Assembly: GCA_905221605.1 (NCBI GenBank)
Contig: CAJNDS010002784.1
Location: 122,001 to 186,000, forward strand
DNA from: Symbiodinium natans
Lineage: Eukaryota > Sar > Dinophyceae > Suessiales > Symbiodiniaceae
Length of the DNA stretch: 64,000 nt
Direction of reading: 5' to 3'
Positions 8,607 to 20,067 of this stretch are shown one piece after another. Position numbers and translations under genes: made by a program. The notes under the pieces were generated by a model. That model ran no database searches. It saw only the letters and a list, made by a program, of their open reading frames with translations, and was not told where the DNA came from. Within the stretch, counting starts at the first letter, position 1. Each line of letters starts with the position of its first letter.

Positions 8607-8714
8607 TTCGCCCACTGATGAAAAGGTGAAGGACATGCAGTGCTTGCTTGTGTCTTGTGGTTCTCCTTGTTTGGGCTATTGGCTTTTGGGTTCAAACCCA
8701 ATTTGGTGCAAGCG
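8510..8714 (+). repeat. Split direct repeat B1
   Basis: 205 bp, matching 9033-9238 with a one-base indel and few substitutions. It begins AAGGGGGCTTGAGG and ends GGTGCAAGCG. Near its end lies an inverted repeat TTGGGTT-CA-AACCCAA (8686-8701), a plausible recombinase-recognition hairpin. It overlaps the 3' end of the RT-RNase H ORF. Confidence 0.88.
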
Positions 8715-8718
8715 ATAA

Positions 8719-8919
8719 GCTTACTGTTCGCGAGCGAATGGTGTTTTATCGATTGCTACCAAAATGTCTCTAAGAAAAACGGTGTGCCGTTTTGTCTTGG
8801 TTTGAAGCCCAAAAGTTTCTGGTGCTTTCATGCTTGGTACTGCCAACGACAATTTGCAATGCGTTTAATGGAAGATGTGTGTGCAGCACTGGCTCCACAG
8901 CTCAGTGCGAAAATTTTGA
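8719..8919 (+). repeat. Split direct repeat A2
   Basis: 201 bp, matching A1 at 356-556. It is separated from B1 by only ATAA (8715-8718), giving the B1-A2 junction expected to equal the junction of a circular intermediate. Confidence 0.9.
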
Positions 8920-9032
8920 CCCTCCCAGCCCACCCAGGGCATCACAATCGCAGGGCCCGCTGATGCGGCTGCAACTCCCTGCGTGCCATCGGCACTCCCA
9001 TTAGTGTTGCATGTACAGCTACCTCGTCCTTA

Positions 9033-9238
9033 AAGGGGGCTTGAGGTTCGCAAGTGTATGGTGAGACGCATGTGCAATGTATGTGCACCGCACTGTGTGC
9101 ACCGGCACATGATAGGATGCGATCTTTGTTTCGCCCACTGATGAAGAGGTGAAGGACATGCAGTGCTTGCTTTGTGTCTTGTGGTTCTCCTTGTTTGGGC
9201 TATTGGCTTTTGGGTTCAAACCCAATTTGGTGCAAGCG
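9033..9238 (+). repeat. Split direct repeat B2, 3' end of element
   Basis: 206 bp, matching B1. The 113 bp between A2 and B2 (8920-9032) hold no recognisable gene. Confidence 0.88.
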
Positions 9239-9647
9239 GTAAATGCCTCGAACAGAACATCCAGTGCTGAGTGGGGATTGCCAAACTTACGGAGGCTGAT
9301 GCCACAACAAGTGCCTCAACAGCAATGCATGCGGAGGGCAAAGTCGGCCTCGCGAGTGCTGAGGGTTGCAGCTGAGAGAGGGCCTAGCTGAGAACGCAAC
9401 ACCTCAAGCGAGGTAATTTTTAGTTTAGTTTCACCTTGACCAACGGCCCCTTCGGGTGGCTACGCGACGCAGCGTGCAGACGTAAAATTCACCTGACCAG
9501 CAGCGGCCAAGGACAGCGCTCCACTGGCTTGGGGAGGTCCAATTGGCACGCAACCCAACGACAGGGCAAAGCTTACAGCCTAGGGTGCTTCCCTTTATAG
9601 GAGCGGGGCGCACTCGAAGAGGATATGCTCTGGATCGGCTATGGGTC
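9239..9647. other. Right flank of YR element
   Basis: No gene is seen in this 409-bp stretch apart from an ATG-less extension of the following kinase-like frame. It includes one GGCCTCG...CTGAGGG repeat (9343-9365) and the first copy of a 67-bp repeat (9429-9495). Confidence 0.4.
9429..9495 (+). repeat. 67-bp repeat, copy 1 (CCCCTTCGGGTGGCTACG type)
   Basis: It shares the run from CCCCTTCGGGTGGCTACG to GTGCAGACGTAAAATTCACC with 10565-10632. CCC-TTCG-GGG would form a tight hairpin in RNA. The two copies flank the kinase-like ORF in direct orientation. Confidence 0.7.
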
Positions 9648-10301
9648 ATGAAACTTGCGATGGAACCCCGGAGCTTTGGCAACGAAGCAGGGTACGGGGA
9701 ACAATTCCCCACCCTGGTAACCAGGACCCTGTGGGCAGGATGGATTGGAGTCCTTTTCGACGAGGCGGTGGAGGGCTGCTACCACCACTACTTCTATGGA
9801 AGTATCATCCGCAGGGCAGAACTGTTCAATACATGGTGGCAGGAACATCGCCAAGAAGCCGGGGTCCTCAGACAGTCCCTGTTTTACCTGGTGGCTATAA
9901 CGTCATGGCTGACCATGCAAGGAGTTGCTCTATCGGATATCACGGTAAGCAACGTTGGGCGCGACCCAATGTCAGGATCGCTACCACGGGCAGTGTTCTT
10001 TGACACGGCAGAGTGGTCGACGCTGCAGGAGGAGAAATACAAGTTATCATGCGGCCTCGTACGCCTCCTGGAGAAATATGACGAGGAGCTACTGGCAACC
10101 ATACGTGGATTGGTCAGAACGTACGACGGCAAGGCCAGCGCGCTTTGGATGGCGTGCGTGGGCAATGTCGGGCCTTTTGCCCAGCACCTACTGGATGCCG
10201 GAATTGCAAAACGAGGATGGGATGGAACCCTACTTGCAGTACCGGCAGAAGAGATCCAGAAAATCACGTTGGGCATGCCGTATGACGAAGCAGATGAGTG
10301 A
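9648..10301 (+). CDS. Kinase-like ORF, probably partial or degenerate
   Basis: 217 aa from the first ATG (9648) to TGA 10299-10301; the frame is open upstream to 9543 without an ATG. The central part contains ALSDITVSNVG, with the Asp-x4-Asn spacing of a kinase catalytic loop, followed about 17 residues later by VFFDTAEW, a DFG-like Asp in a hydrophobic strand. This resembles atypical or aminoglycoside/choline-kinase-like folds. No glycine-rich loop or clear ATP-anchoring Lys is seen, so it may be an exon, a fragment or a pseudokinase. It lies between two related 67-68 bp repeats and next to the hairpin-repeat cluster, so transposon cargo is possible. Kinase identity is inferred from short motifs only. 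Confidence 0.4.
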   Translation: MKLAMEPRSFGNEAGYGEQFPTLVTRTLWAGWIGVLFDEAVEGCYHHYFYGSIIRRAELFNTWWQEHRQEAGVLRQSLFYLVAITSWLTMQGVALSDITVSNVGRDPMSGSLPRAVFFDTAEWSTLQEEKYKLSCGLVRLLEKYDEELLATIRGLVRTYDGKASALWMACVGNVGPFAQHLLDAGIAKRGWDGTLLAVPAEEIQKITLGMPYDEADE

Positions 10302-10394
10302 GCAGCGTAGCCCAGACAAGAAACACGGCTAGTGGTCTGAGAAGCACCAGAACCGACTCAAGGAATACCGCCTCGGCGTGCTGCCTGAGGGAGT

Positions 10395-10876
10395 TTCGGC
10401 CTCGACTTTGGTCTGAGGGGTGCAAATGAGGAAAGTTCGGCCTCGGCATGACCTGAGGGAATTTCGGCCTCGACCACGGTCTGAGGGCATGGATTTCGGC
10501 CTCGACAAATGTCTGAGAGGAGTGAGGGCTAGTACCGGTAGTCTCACTGTGCAGAGTTTGTATGTTTCACCCTCTAACCTCAGCCCCTTCGGGTGGCTAC
10601 GCCTTGCAGCGTGCAGACGTAAAATTCACCTGTTCGGTGGCCTGGAGGCTGTACCTAAGGGTGGGCTCCAACAGGACTCAAACCGAAACCACTGTGTTTG
10701 CTCGGTAGTTCTGCCAGCCACATAGCTGCCTGTGTACGGCCTCGCCGAGTGCTGAGGGAACTTTCGACCTCGCTGCTGAGGGTGTTGTCGGCCTCGCCTG
10801 AGCTGAGGATTGTGGAAAGTCTTCGGCCTCGCTCGGAGGGACAACATAGTTCGGCCTCACCACGGTTGAGGGAAAT
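10395..10876 (+). repeat. Cluster of GGCCTCG...CTGAGGG hairpin-like repeats
   Basis: Nine short units of about 20-27 nt lie at 10395-10418, 10436-10461, 10463-10488, 10494-10517, 10735-10760, 10763-10783, 10788-10812, 10822-10840 and 10849-10876. Each has TTCGGCCTCG (or a close variant), 4-9 variable nt, then CTGAGGG(AA). CCTC and GAGG can pair, so each can form a small hairpin. More copies lie at 57-83, 331-353 and 9343-9365. The variable centre combined with conserved arms suggests a structural or mobile small repeat. Confidence 0.65.
10565..10632 (+). repeat. 68-bp repeat, copy 2 (CCCCTTCGGGTGGCTACG type)
   Basis: Second copy of the repeat at 9429-9495, about 85% identical by eye. Both are followed by different sequence. 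Confidence 0.7.
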
Positions 10877-11477
10877 ACCTCCTGGAACTGAGGTGCAAGA
10901 AGATAGCAGACCTGTGCGAGCGAATCGGGTTCCGAGGCCTTAACTTCCTTTGTTGGAACAGGGCCCCGTCTCAACCCCAGATTTCCGCTCGTGGGCGATC
11001 GGCGAGCAGAGTGGCCGTCCACTGTGCCCTGGACAGTGTGCCACACGCCAAAGAGACTTGCTGCGCTGCTGCGCTGCTGGGTTCCAGCTGGAGGTCCTCT
11101 TCCTCGTCGTCCGTCATCTCGCTGGCACCGGCGGTTGCACCCGCTGCATAAAGGCATCATGCCTTCCAGACGTTCATTCTGAGCCTCCTGCTTCAGGACT
11201 GCAGGAGCTGCTCCTCGGCGACCTCAAGGATGCGGCTTTGCATCCTTCTCTGCTGGACTACGCTGACACCTCCTCCGCCTCGCCGCCTTCTCCTCCTCCC
11301 ACTCCTTCTTGACCGATTGCCCGCGCGTCGAGGAGGTCCGAGCTCGTGCTCGAGTCCTCCACTTCAGCGGGCTGCTCGCGGACTTCCTCCTCGAAGTCCT
11401 CCGGCTCCAAACGTTCGGATCCGGAGGTGGCATGGCTTTGCTTAGCTTTGGCTGGGCCTTGGGTGTTTTCACGGGCT
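10877..11477. other. 601-bp stretch without a recognisable gene
   Basis: GC-rich, with several overlapping short frames on both strands, none resembling a known protein. It leads into the trinucleotide-repeat tract. Confidence 0.4.
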
Positions 11478-11734
<257 letters not shown>

Positions 11735-11766
11735 GTGCTGCTGCCTACTGCTACTTGCTACTGCTC

Positions 11767-12589
<823 letters not shown>

Positions 12590-12597
12590 TAAGTATA

Positions 12598-12631
12598 CTA
12601 CACTACTACTATACTACTACCACTACTACTA

Positions 12632-12709
<78 letters not shown>

Positions 12710-12791
12710 TTATGATTACTACTACTGCTACTACTACTATTATTATTATTATTATTACTACTACTACTACTACTAGTAGTTTTATTATTAT

Positions 12792-12838
<47 letters not shown>
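12598..12838 (+). repeat. (CTA)n trinucleotide tract, second arm
   Basis: It reverts to CTA units with TTA interruptions (about 12708-12757 and 12780-12794), creating a second inverted boundary with the TAG tract near 12590-12598. Confidence 0.93.
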
Positions 12839-12883
12839 GTACTAGTACTAGTACTAGTACTAGTATTAGTACTAGTACTAGTA
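12835..12883 (+). repeat. (ACTAGT)n palindromic hexamer array
   Basis: About eight ACTAGT units, one with T for C. Each unit is self-complementary. It closes the CTA/TAG tract. Confidence 0.9.
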
Positions 12884-12955
12884 CGATAGTACTATAGGCC
12901 TTTGCTTGCCCTGCTATTATCCCCTTTGCTGAGCCTATCATTGTTGCTAGTGCAG

Positions 12956-12980
12956 CTGCTGCTGCTGCTGCTGCTGCTGC
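12956..12980 (+). repeat. (CTG)8 microsatellite
   Basis: Perfect CTG run just downstream of the CTA/TAG complex. Confidence 0.9.
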
Positions 12981-14701
12981 TAGACGTGGTGTCCCTTTGG
13001 CCGAGCTTAGGGGGCAAGGCTCATGCTTCAGAGTTTCTGATCGAGTCTGCAGGCTTTAGGGGTTTCGGGCTTTCATGTTCGCACTTACTTCTTTCTGTTT
13101 CGATTGTACACCTTTTTTGCAGTTCACCAGCGGCTGAAAGGTTTGCTTTTTCAGTTTTGAGCTTCAAGCGACACCAGTGGAAACAGCCTCAGCTGAATTG
13201 ATGATTGTGCCAACTCTATTTGCATGGGATGCCCGTGTGTGCGCATGTGCACGAGTTCTTTGGCCCGAGCACATGCACATGTACACGTCCGGCACATCCA
13301 TCAAGCATGGTTGGGAAGCATCAACTCTTTGAAGGGTTTCCTTGAGTTCGCTACACGAGGCCTAAAATGGTCCGTCTGAACACGAGGCCTAAAATGGTCC
13401 GTTTGAGGCATGCCTCATCATGCGCCTTCACGCAGGAGGGGTGGCCGCAGTCGCCGTGCGGTTGAAGAGCTCTGAATGAACACCACTGAAATCATTGCAG
13501 TAGCATGTCAAAACGCGCAGTTCCGCGTCTTCAGGTCTTCAATTCGATGAATGAACAAGCTTGGATCCACTTGAAACGTATGCGTCCTCGCGAACCGAAA
13601 GCCGTTGACATCCGAGAGGAGAGAGGAACTGTGACGTTCTTCGGTGGCGTGGCTGGCTCGCAGCAGGCTGCAAGTAGACAGGACTGAGGCTTCAGCATAA
13701 GGGGAGCGGGCATTTGGTGTTCAGAGCTGGGGCACGGAATCGGGAACTCGGATTTTCAGGGGGTCTGCCCGGTTGTTGTGCCTTCCAACCTCCATGGGCG
13801 GATGTTCAGGGTGCGTTCTGCGCACTGCTTTTGGGTGACTTCAGAGCAGTTGGATTGCTGGTGCAGTGGTTTTCGATGTTTTTGCTCTTTCCTTCAGTCG
13901 AAGCGGTGGATACCTCACTTCTCATGTCAAGTTGTAGCTAGAGGGGTGCACTTTTAATTGGGCTTTCGAAACCACCCCGATGTAAGCTAAAGGGGGACCG
14001 TGGTCTCCTCGAAAGCCGAGAGCCTTCACCGAAGGATGGGCCCCGCCCCTGTGCATGTGTCCCCACACTCCCCACAAACCACGGAGCAAAAACTCTCGGG
14101 TTTAGACAGCTGCTGGCATGGGGGGCCGTGGGCGGCGTGGGTACATTTTTGGGGGGAGCGGGGGTGGCAAGAACAAGCATCTGGCAGCGCCTGCCTGCGG
14201 GCGGATTTTTGGAGCCGGCACCCAATCGTGCCAAGCATAGGTCACCATGGGGGGCCGTCAGGGCGCCGTGGGCGGAAACGATAAACGAAATTGGAGGGAA
14301 CATGCATGTTTTCAGTGCGTAACTTCAACGAGAAGTTCTTCGGAGGTGAAGTTACCCTTTACTTTTTTTAGCAGTGTTTTTCTCTTCAGAGGTGTCAGTT
14401 CATTGCTGTGTTTCTCGTTGCAGCGCAGGACTCGGCCTTGATGGTGCAGCATCTGCTTCAAGGCCGGTTAGGTTGATCCGCTTGGCTGGCTTCGGGGGCA
14501 GCGGGTCACCACCAGAGCATGATGCCCCGAAGCACCCGCTGGAGCCATGACTGCAAACTCCGCTGTCACTTGTGGCCCTTTTCTGCTTTGTGAGTTTCTT
14601 TTCTCTGCCCCAAACCCGACTAAGCCCTGAATCCAACGCCTCTTTGAAAATGGAAGACTGCCACTTACTTGCATGGGTGTGCCGGTGGCATCAGAGCACC
14701 A
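12981..14701. other. 1.7 kb without a recognisable gene
   Basis: No conserved coding region is recognised on either strand. It contains a tandem duplication of 27 bp (13353-13379 and 13380-13406, one mismatch, around AGGCCTAAAATGGTCCG). From about 14400 a GC-balanced region leads into the dispersed repeat family. Confidence 0.4.
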
Positions 14702-15060
14702 GTGCACAGTCGACGTTCGGTACCTTTGACGCATTGTTTCGTTGCAGTGTGTTGGGGGGACCAGCTCAGGGTGCGCAGACCCTTCGCAGCGGATTGCAAC
14801 CAGCATCAGTGAGGGGTGGGGTTGGGGGGCCGTGCCCATTGAGAGCATCCTTTCCAAAGTTCCCTGTGTAGAACTCTGAGTTTAGGCATCCGGCTGCAAG
14901 GGTTTAAGAGTCGAGTTCTTGGCGTTCAAAGCAACTTCTGAGCATTGGCGATGGCGTTCGTGCAGACGGTAGAATACGGGAGAAAAACCCGCGGAGCCAG
15001 TGCGAAGCGCAGAGGCGCAAGGCTGAGCACAGGTACAGGTACGCCGGTCATCTCCGCATG
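14702..15060 (+). repeat. Dispersed repeat family R, copy a
   Basis: About 360 bp, also present at 17137-17515 and inside the two complete 655-bp tandem units (18767-19122 and 19425-19768). Shared landmarks are GGTGCGCAGACCCTTCGCAG, CCATTGAGAGCATCC, GAACTCTGAGTT and TCTGAGCATTGGCGAT. Frames across it are inconsistent between copies, so it looks non-coding. Confidence 0.8.
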
Positions 15061-15598
15061 TGCCAGGTTCTGGAAGCTTCCAGAATTGAGTTTACCTGCC
15101 AAAGACAGGGCCCTTTCAAGATGAAGTGTACTCATGAGGTTGCTAGCCTCTGCCAGAACCTGTCCCTTGTGAGACACAAGCGCCAGACTGCCACGTGCTT
15201 GTGACAGCGCCCCCAATGAAGGGCTGTCGATCGTCCACTTGGAAGCTCCGGATCCCTGCGTGGAAATTTCGGTCCTTCAAATCCAAAGCCCGCAAAGCCC
15301 GGTCGCTGGTATTTGAAACATCCGCCCCTGGCTTGACTGTGGAGAAAGCATGCACAGCAAGCGCAAGCAAAGCAACCCTGTGAATTACTTCCACGAGTTC
15401 GACGAACAGCGCCCTCGAGACGCTGAAAGGGTCTTTTTTTGGCCTGGCCGTGGCATAGCACGGGCAGGATAAGGAACTCATTTTCCAAAGTATCTGAGCC
15501 GAACCCCATTCGCGAAATTCTGCGCCTCGAGTGCTATGCAGCCTCCAAAAGTAGAAGAGATGCTGAACAACGTGGAGGAGCCCCTGCAGCCATAGCTC

Positions 15599-15890
15599 AC
15601 ACTGCATGAAGCTTGCAGGGATGATAGAGAAAGCATTGATGATAGAGAAAAACTTCGAGACCAGAGAACCTTGCTTGGCAGGATCGTGTGTTGAGGAGCC
15701 CTGATCCACAGGGCTGACCGCACCCGCCTTGTTGCCTTATAATAAGCTGTGATGCTGAAGCAGTGTGTTCTTTCCATCAGTCCGTTTCGACACGGAGTCT
15801 TCGCGGTGCTGTTTTGACAGCCAGGGCCCCGCACTTTGCAAGTCAGGACCCCAAGCCGCAAGCCTTCACGCAACAGTGCCTGCAAGGAGG
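15599..15890 (+). repeat. Local duplication, copy 1
   Basis: About 290 bp repeated at 16103-16388. It shares AACTTCGAGACCAGA-like sequence, GGATCGTGTGTTGAGGAGCC, CAGTCCGTTTCGACACGGAG and CTTTGCAAGTCAGGACCCCA. The second copy has a short insertion (GGGCCTTA) and substitutions. No protein is recognised. Confidence 0.75.
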
Positions 15891-16102
15891 CAAGAGGACA
15901 TCCGATAGATTATCTTGCGCGTGCCGGGGTCCGTTTTCGATTGGTGCGCTCGGTATGCTCTGCATCTGTGGGCGTGCAGCCGTGACGGGCCTCCGTCAGG
16001 CAAGCGTCTGCAGGGGCTTTGGGTGTTTGCACGCAGCCCGCTGCCCGTGCTGCTGGGAGGCCATGCTGGCAAAGCATCGCCGGTCTGATGCTCTGTTCTC
16101 GC

Positions 16103-16388
16103 AGCATGCAGCTTGCAGGCGTCATAAAGAAAAGCTTCGAGACCAGACGGACCAGAGAATCTTGCTTGACGGGATCGTGTGTTGAGGAGCCCTGATGCAC
16201 AGGGCTGACCGCACCCGCCTGGTTGCCTTAGGGCCTTATAATAGGCTGTGATGCTGAAGCAGTGTGTTCTTTCCATCAGTCCGTTTCGACACGGAGTCTT
16301 CGCGGTGCTGTTTTGACAGCCACGGCCCCGCACTTTGCAAGTCAGGACCCCAAGCTGCAAGCCTTTCCGCAACAATGCCTGCATGGAG
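16103..16388 (+). repeat. Local duplication, copy 2
   Basis: Second copy of 15599-15890, about 500 bp downstream in the same orientation. The DNA between the copies (15891-16102) and after it up to 17040 holds no recognisable gene. Confidence 0.75.
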
Positions 16389-17040
16389 ATAAAGAGGAGA
16401 GTATCCGATCACACAGAAGCGCCCTGCACACATTGCAGGTGCTGCCAATGTCGGTCATCGCATGTGGTGCTTCAATTACCATATGTTGCCAGTGCCTTTC
16501 CGTTACCGCGTTCATGACATCGCGTACAGTAGCTCTGTGCAAGCAGCTTGCTCGGGATGGCTGGGCAGGCGTCCAGTTTGCTGTGATGTCCTAACCCGCA
16601 CAGAAGTTAGTCGATGCTGCGTAAGCCATAGTAGGGCCAAGAGCCACCCTTTGCAGCGTCACTGCACCTCTGCCACCTCTCTACAGGTTCGGGATGGGCA
16701 GTCACCCGGCCCCATTCACGGGTCACCGTTGCCACTTTGCTCGTGTATTTCCGACATCTCCCGCTGCCAAGGCGAATCAGGCACGTGCAGGGCGCATCCA
16801 CCGCCAGCCTTCAATTGCAGACATCGTCAGGAATCCAAGCCGTGAGAGATCGACCGAAGCCCCCGAAGGGTTTGTCCTTGGAGCTTTCACCAAGCCCTTC
16901 CTTGTCTGGTGTGCTCTTTCCACCACACAAACGCCGCCAATGTAAATCGCATTGCAGCTTGCGATTCCGCGACACGTCTAGATTCCGGAACACTCGGTTT
17001 GAAGTCGACCTCTCCTGTGGATTCGGTTTAGGGCTTATGG

Positions 17041-17061
17041 GGTTTAGGGTTTAGGGTTTAG
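17041..17061 (+). repeat. Interstitial telomere-type repeat (GGTTTAG)3
   Basis: Three perfect heptamers of the TTTAGGG telomere type, with one more degenerate unit at about 17026. It lies just upstream of repeat R copy b. Confidence 0.85.
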
Positions 17062-17136
17062 TTTTGCTTTACGGTTGAGGGTTTCGAGTCTGGTGGCAGA
17101 GCTTGCGCTTGAGGCTGCGATTCCGTTTCTCCCGGT

Positions 17137-17515
17137 GCAGAGTCGACCTTCGGTACCTTTGAAGCATTGTTTCGTTGCAGCTCCTTGGTCGGACCAGCTC
17201 AGGGTGCGCAGACCCTTCGCAGGGGATTGCAACCAGCATCAGCGAGGGGTGGGGTTGGGAAGCCGTGCCCATTGAGAGCATCCATTCCAAAGTTCCCTAT
17301 GTAGAACTCTGAGTTTAGGCATCCGGCTGCAAGGGTGTAAGAGTCGAGTTCTTGGCGTTCGAAGCAACTTCTGAGCATTGGCGATGGCGTTCCTGCAGGC
17401 GGTAGAAAACGGGAGAAAAAGCCGCGCAGCCAGTGTGAAGCCCGAGGCACGAAGCTGAGCACAGGTACAGGTACGCCGCTCATCTCCGGTCTGCGGGCCG
17501 CTTCGGACCAGGATA
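17137..17515 (+). repeat. Dispersed repeat family R, copy b
   Basis: Same family as 14702-15060, extending slightly further to GGTCTGCGGGCCGCTTCGGA, which is also seen in the tandem units downstream. The 960 bp after it (17516-18475) has no recognisable gene. Confidence 0.8.
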
Positions 17516-18475
17516 CGTTCCGGAAGCATGCGGCAGGTTTCTGGAAGCTTCCTAAGTTGAAAATGACAAGGTGAGCGACAGGCAAAACTTCCGAATGTAC
17601 ATGCACTAGGAGAGAATGTCAGGAACTTTAGGGCAAGAGTATATAATTGTGCATGGTGTGGAAAGTCCTGGTATACCGGCCATGTCTGCTTTGGCTGTGC
17701 TGCGATAAGGAGAAGCACCAAAACGATGACGATGCAGCGCATGAGCCACTCAAATATTTCTTGACGGGCACAACAGACCCCTTCTTCAAGCGCGGCTGTC
17801 AATTGTGTCCGCAGCGAGAAGCGACAACGAATTCGGACGCAAAACTGGGCTTGGCAGACCAAGGCCAAAAATGGCTCAGATAGAGACCCCCGGCTTGAAA
17901 AGGTTTTGCCGGGCAGCTGTTTTTGATGATTGACTTGATTCATAAGGCCCACCCCAAGATCCGCCTCCATCCGATTCCCAATCCCAAGAGCCTTAAAGCA
18001 TGAGCCCATGAAGTCCTATACTTAGAAACGTTAGCCGGCGACAAGGTGAAATACCAACGGCGATAGCGATAGTTGCAAAGCCGCCTAAGTAGTCTTGGGT
18101 TTTGCCGTTGGCTCAGGTGAAGAAAAGAGCAGTGCAAGAAGGGTGGAAGCCTCATAACAGATTCGCGTAGCTCTTCGCCAAAGCTCCGACAGCTGAAAAC
18201 CCGACGCTTTGAAGCTTTGACGCCTCTCCGTTGTCGGGAGGCAGAAACGGCTGAAACGGACATGGAGCTGCGGAGCCTGTGGGTTTGCTCTGATGGTGGG
18301 AAGTTAGAGCGGGGGTTGTTGTTGGCCAGTGGGATGGCCCCCCCAAAACCTGCAACGAAACAGAAGTCATTAAATTTCGAGGCCGAAATTTTGACACGGA
18401 CAACTACCGTCAGCTTGTGGCCAGAGTTGTTCATGTCAGGTTTTCCCTGGCCCGTCTTCTCTGCGAAGGGCACCT

Positions 18476-20067
18476 TAAACTTTGCCTTAAAGCTTCTTAG
18501 CCTTGGCCAAGACTAAGACATGTCTTGACAAAACGGAAGTGGCCGGCGACCCTCCCGGCAGGACTGCCCATCAACAGCTCTGGCACCTTTACTCTGCTGG
18601 GTGCTCCGGGTGCTCCGGTCGGGGGGCCCCTTCAGCGAGGCTTTCGCCCTGGCCGGGCGTTTGGCAAAGGCGCCACCGTTGCTTCAGGCTCTTGCCCGTG
18701 TACAAGACCTGCACATCGGCTTGCTCCTCTTGGGTCTCTGCGCCTCCTTCTGCAAGATACTCCAACATTTTTTGCAGCTTCTTGGTCGGACCAGCACAGG
18801 GTGCGCAGATCCTTCGCAGGGGATTGCAAGCAGCATCAGTGAGGGCTGGGGTTGGGAAGCCGTGCCCATTGAGAGCATCCTTTACAAAGTTCCCAATGTA
18901 GAACTCTGAGTTCAGGCATCCGTCTTCAAGGGTTTAAGAGTGGAGCTCTTGTAGTTCGAAGCAACCTCTGAGCATTGGCGATAGCGTTCCTGCAGGCGGT
19001 AGAATAAGGGAAAAAAAGCCCGCGGAGCCAGTGCGAAGCCCAGAGGCACGAAACTGAGCAAAGGTACGGGTACGCCCCTCATCTCCGGTCTGAGGGCCGC
19101 TTCGGACCGGGATTCTGGGATCTATAGGGCGTTCTAAACTTTGCCTTAAAGCTTCTTAGCCTTGGCCAAGACTAAGACATGTCTTGACAAAACGGAAGTG
19201 GCCGGCGACCCTCCCGGCAGGACTGCCCATCAACAGCTCTGGCACCTTTACTCTGCTGGGTGCTCCGGGTGCTCCGGTCGGGGGGCCCCTTCAGCGAGGC
19301 TTTCGGGCGTTTGGCAAAGGCGCCACCGTTGCTTCAGGCTCTTGCCCGTGTACAAGACCTGCACATCGGCTTGCTCCTCTTGGGGCACTGCGCCTCCTTC
19401 TGCAAGATACTCCAACATTTTTTGCAGCTTCTTGGTCGGACCAGCACAGGGTGCGCAGATCCTTCGCAGGGGATTGCAACCAGCATCAGTGAGGGCTGGG
19501 GTTGGAGAGCCGTGCCCATTGAGAGCATCCTTTACAAAGTTCCCAATGTAGAACTCTGAGTTCAGGCATCCGTCTTCAAGGGTTTAAGAGTGGAGCTCTT
19601 GTAGTTCGAAGCAACCTCTGAGCATTGGCGATAGCGTTCCTGCAGGCGGTAGAATGAGGGAAAACAAGCCCGCGGAACCAGTGCGAAGCCCAGAGGCACG
19701 AAACTGAGCAAAGGTACGGGTACGCCCCTCATCTCCGGTCTGAGGGCCGCTTCGGACCAGGCTTCTGGGATCTATGGGACGTTCTAAACTTTGCCTTAAA
19801 GCTTCTTAGCCTTGGCCAAGACGAAGACATGTCTTGACAAAACGGACGTGGCCGGCGAACCTCCCGGCAGGACTGCCCGCCAAATGCTCTGACACCTTTA
19901 CTCTGCTGGGTGCTCCGGGTGCTCCGGTCAGGCGGCCCCTTCAGCGAGGCTTTCGCCCTGGCCGGGCGTTTGGCAAAGGCGCCACCGTTGCTTCAGGCTC
20001 TTGCCCGTGTACAGGACCTGCACATCGGCTTGCTCCTCTTGGGGCACTGCACCTCCTTCTGCAAGAT
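18476..20067 (+). repeat. 655-bp tandem repeat, about 2.4 copies
   Basis: Units start with TAAACTTTGCCTTAAAGC at 18476, 19135 and 19785 (periods 659 and 650). The third unit stops matching at about 20067, in the middle of CTTCTGCAAGAT. Units 1 and 2 contain a complete R repeat. Unit 2 lacks CGCCCTGGCCG (present in units 1 and 3), which changes the reading frame, so this is unlikely to be a coding array. Confidence 0.85.

Larger units (their letters stand above)
356..9238 (+). mobile_element. Tyrosine-recombinase retrotransposon with split direct repeats
   Basis: About 8.9 kb. A 201-bp repeat A occurs at 356-556 and 8719-8919 (three mismatches), and a 205/206-bp repeat B at 8510-8714 and 9033-9238. 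The order A1-genes-B1-A2-B2 is the split-direct-repeat layout of PAT/Ngaro-type DIRS-like retrotransposons. B1 and A2 are almost joined (4 nt between them), while A2 and B2 are 113 nt apart. The coding content fits: tyrosine recombinase, Gag, a modification-enzyme ORF, RT and RNase H. There is no DDE integrase and no LTR. The gene order seen here is YR first, whereas the YR usually lies at the 3' end in DIRS-like elements. Most reading frames are long, which suggests a young or active copy, although the 3' end of the RT-RNase H ORF may carry a frameshift. Confidence 0.85.

Noticed and set aside
8686-8701. GGTTCAAACCC in repeat B resembling a tRNA T-arm or pol III B box
   Set aside because: No cloverleaf or A box lies at a suitable distance, and it is explained as an inverted repeat within B.
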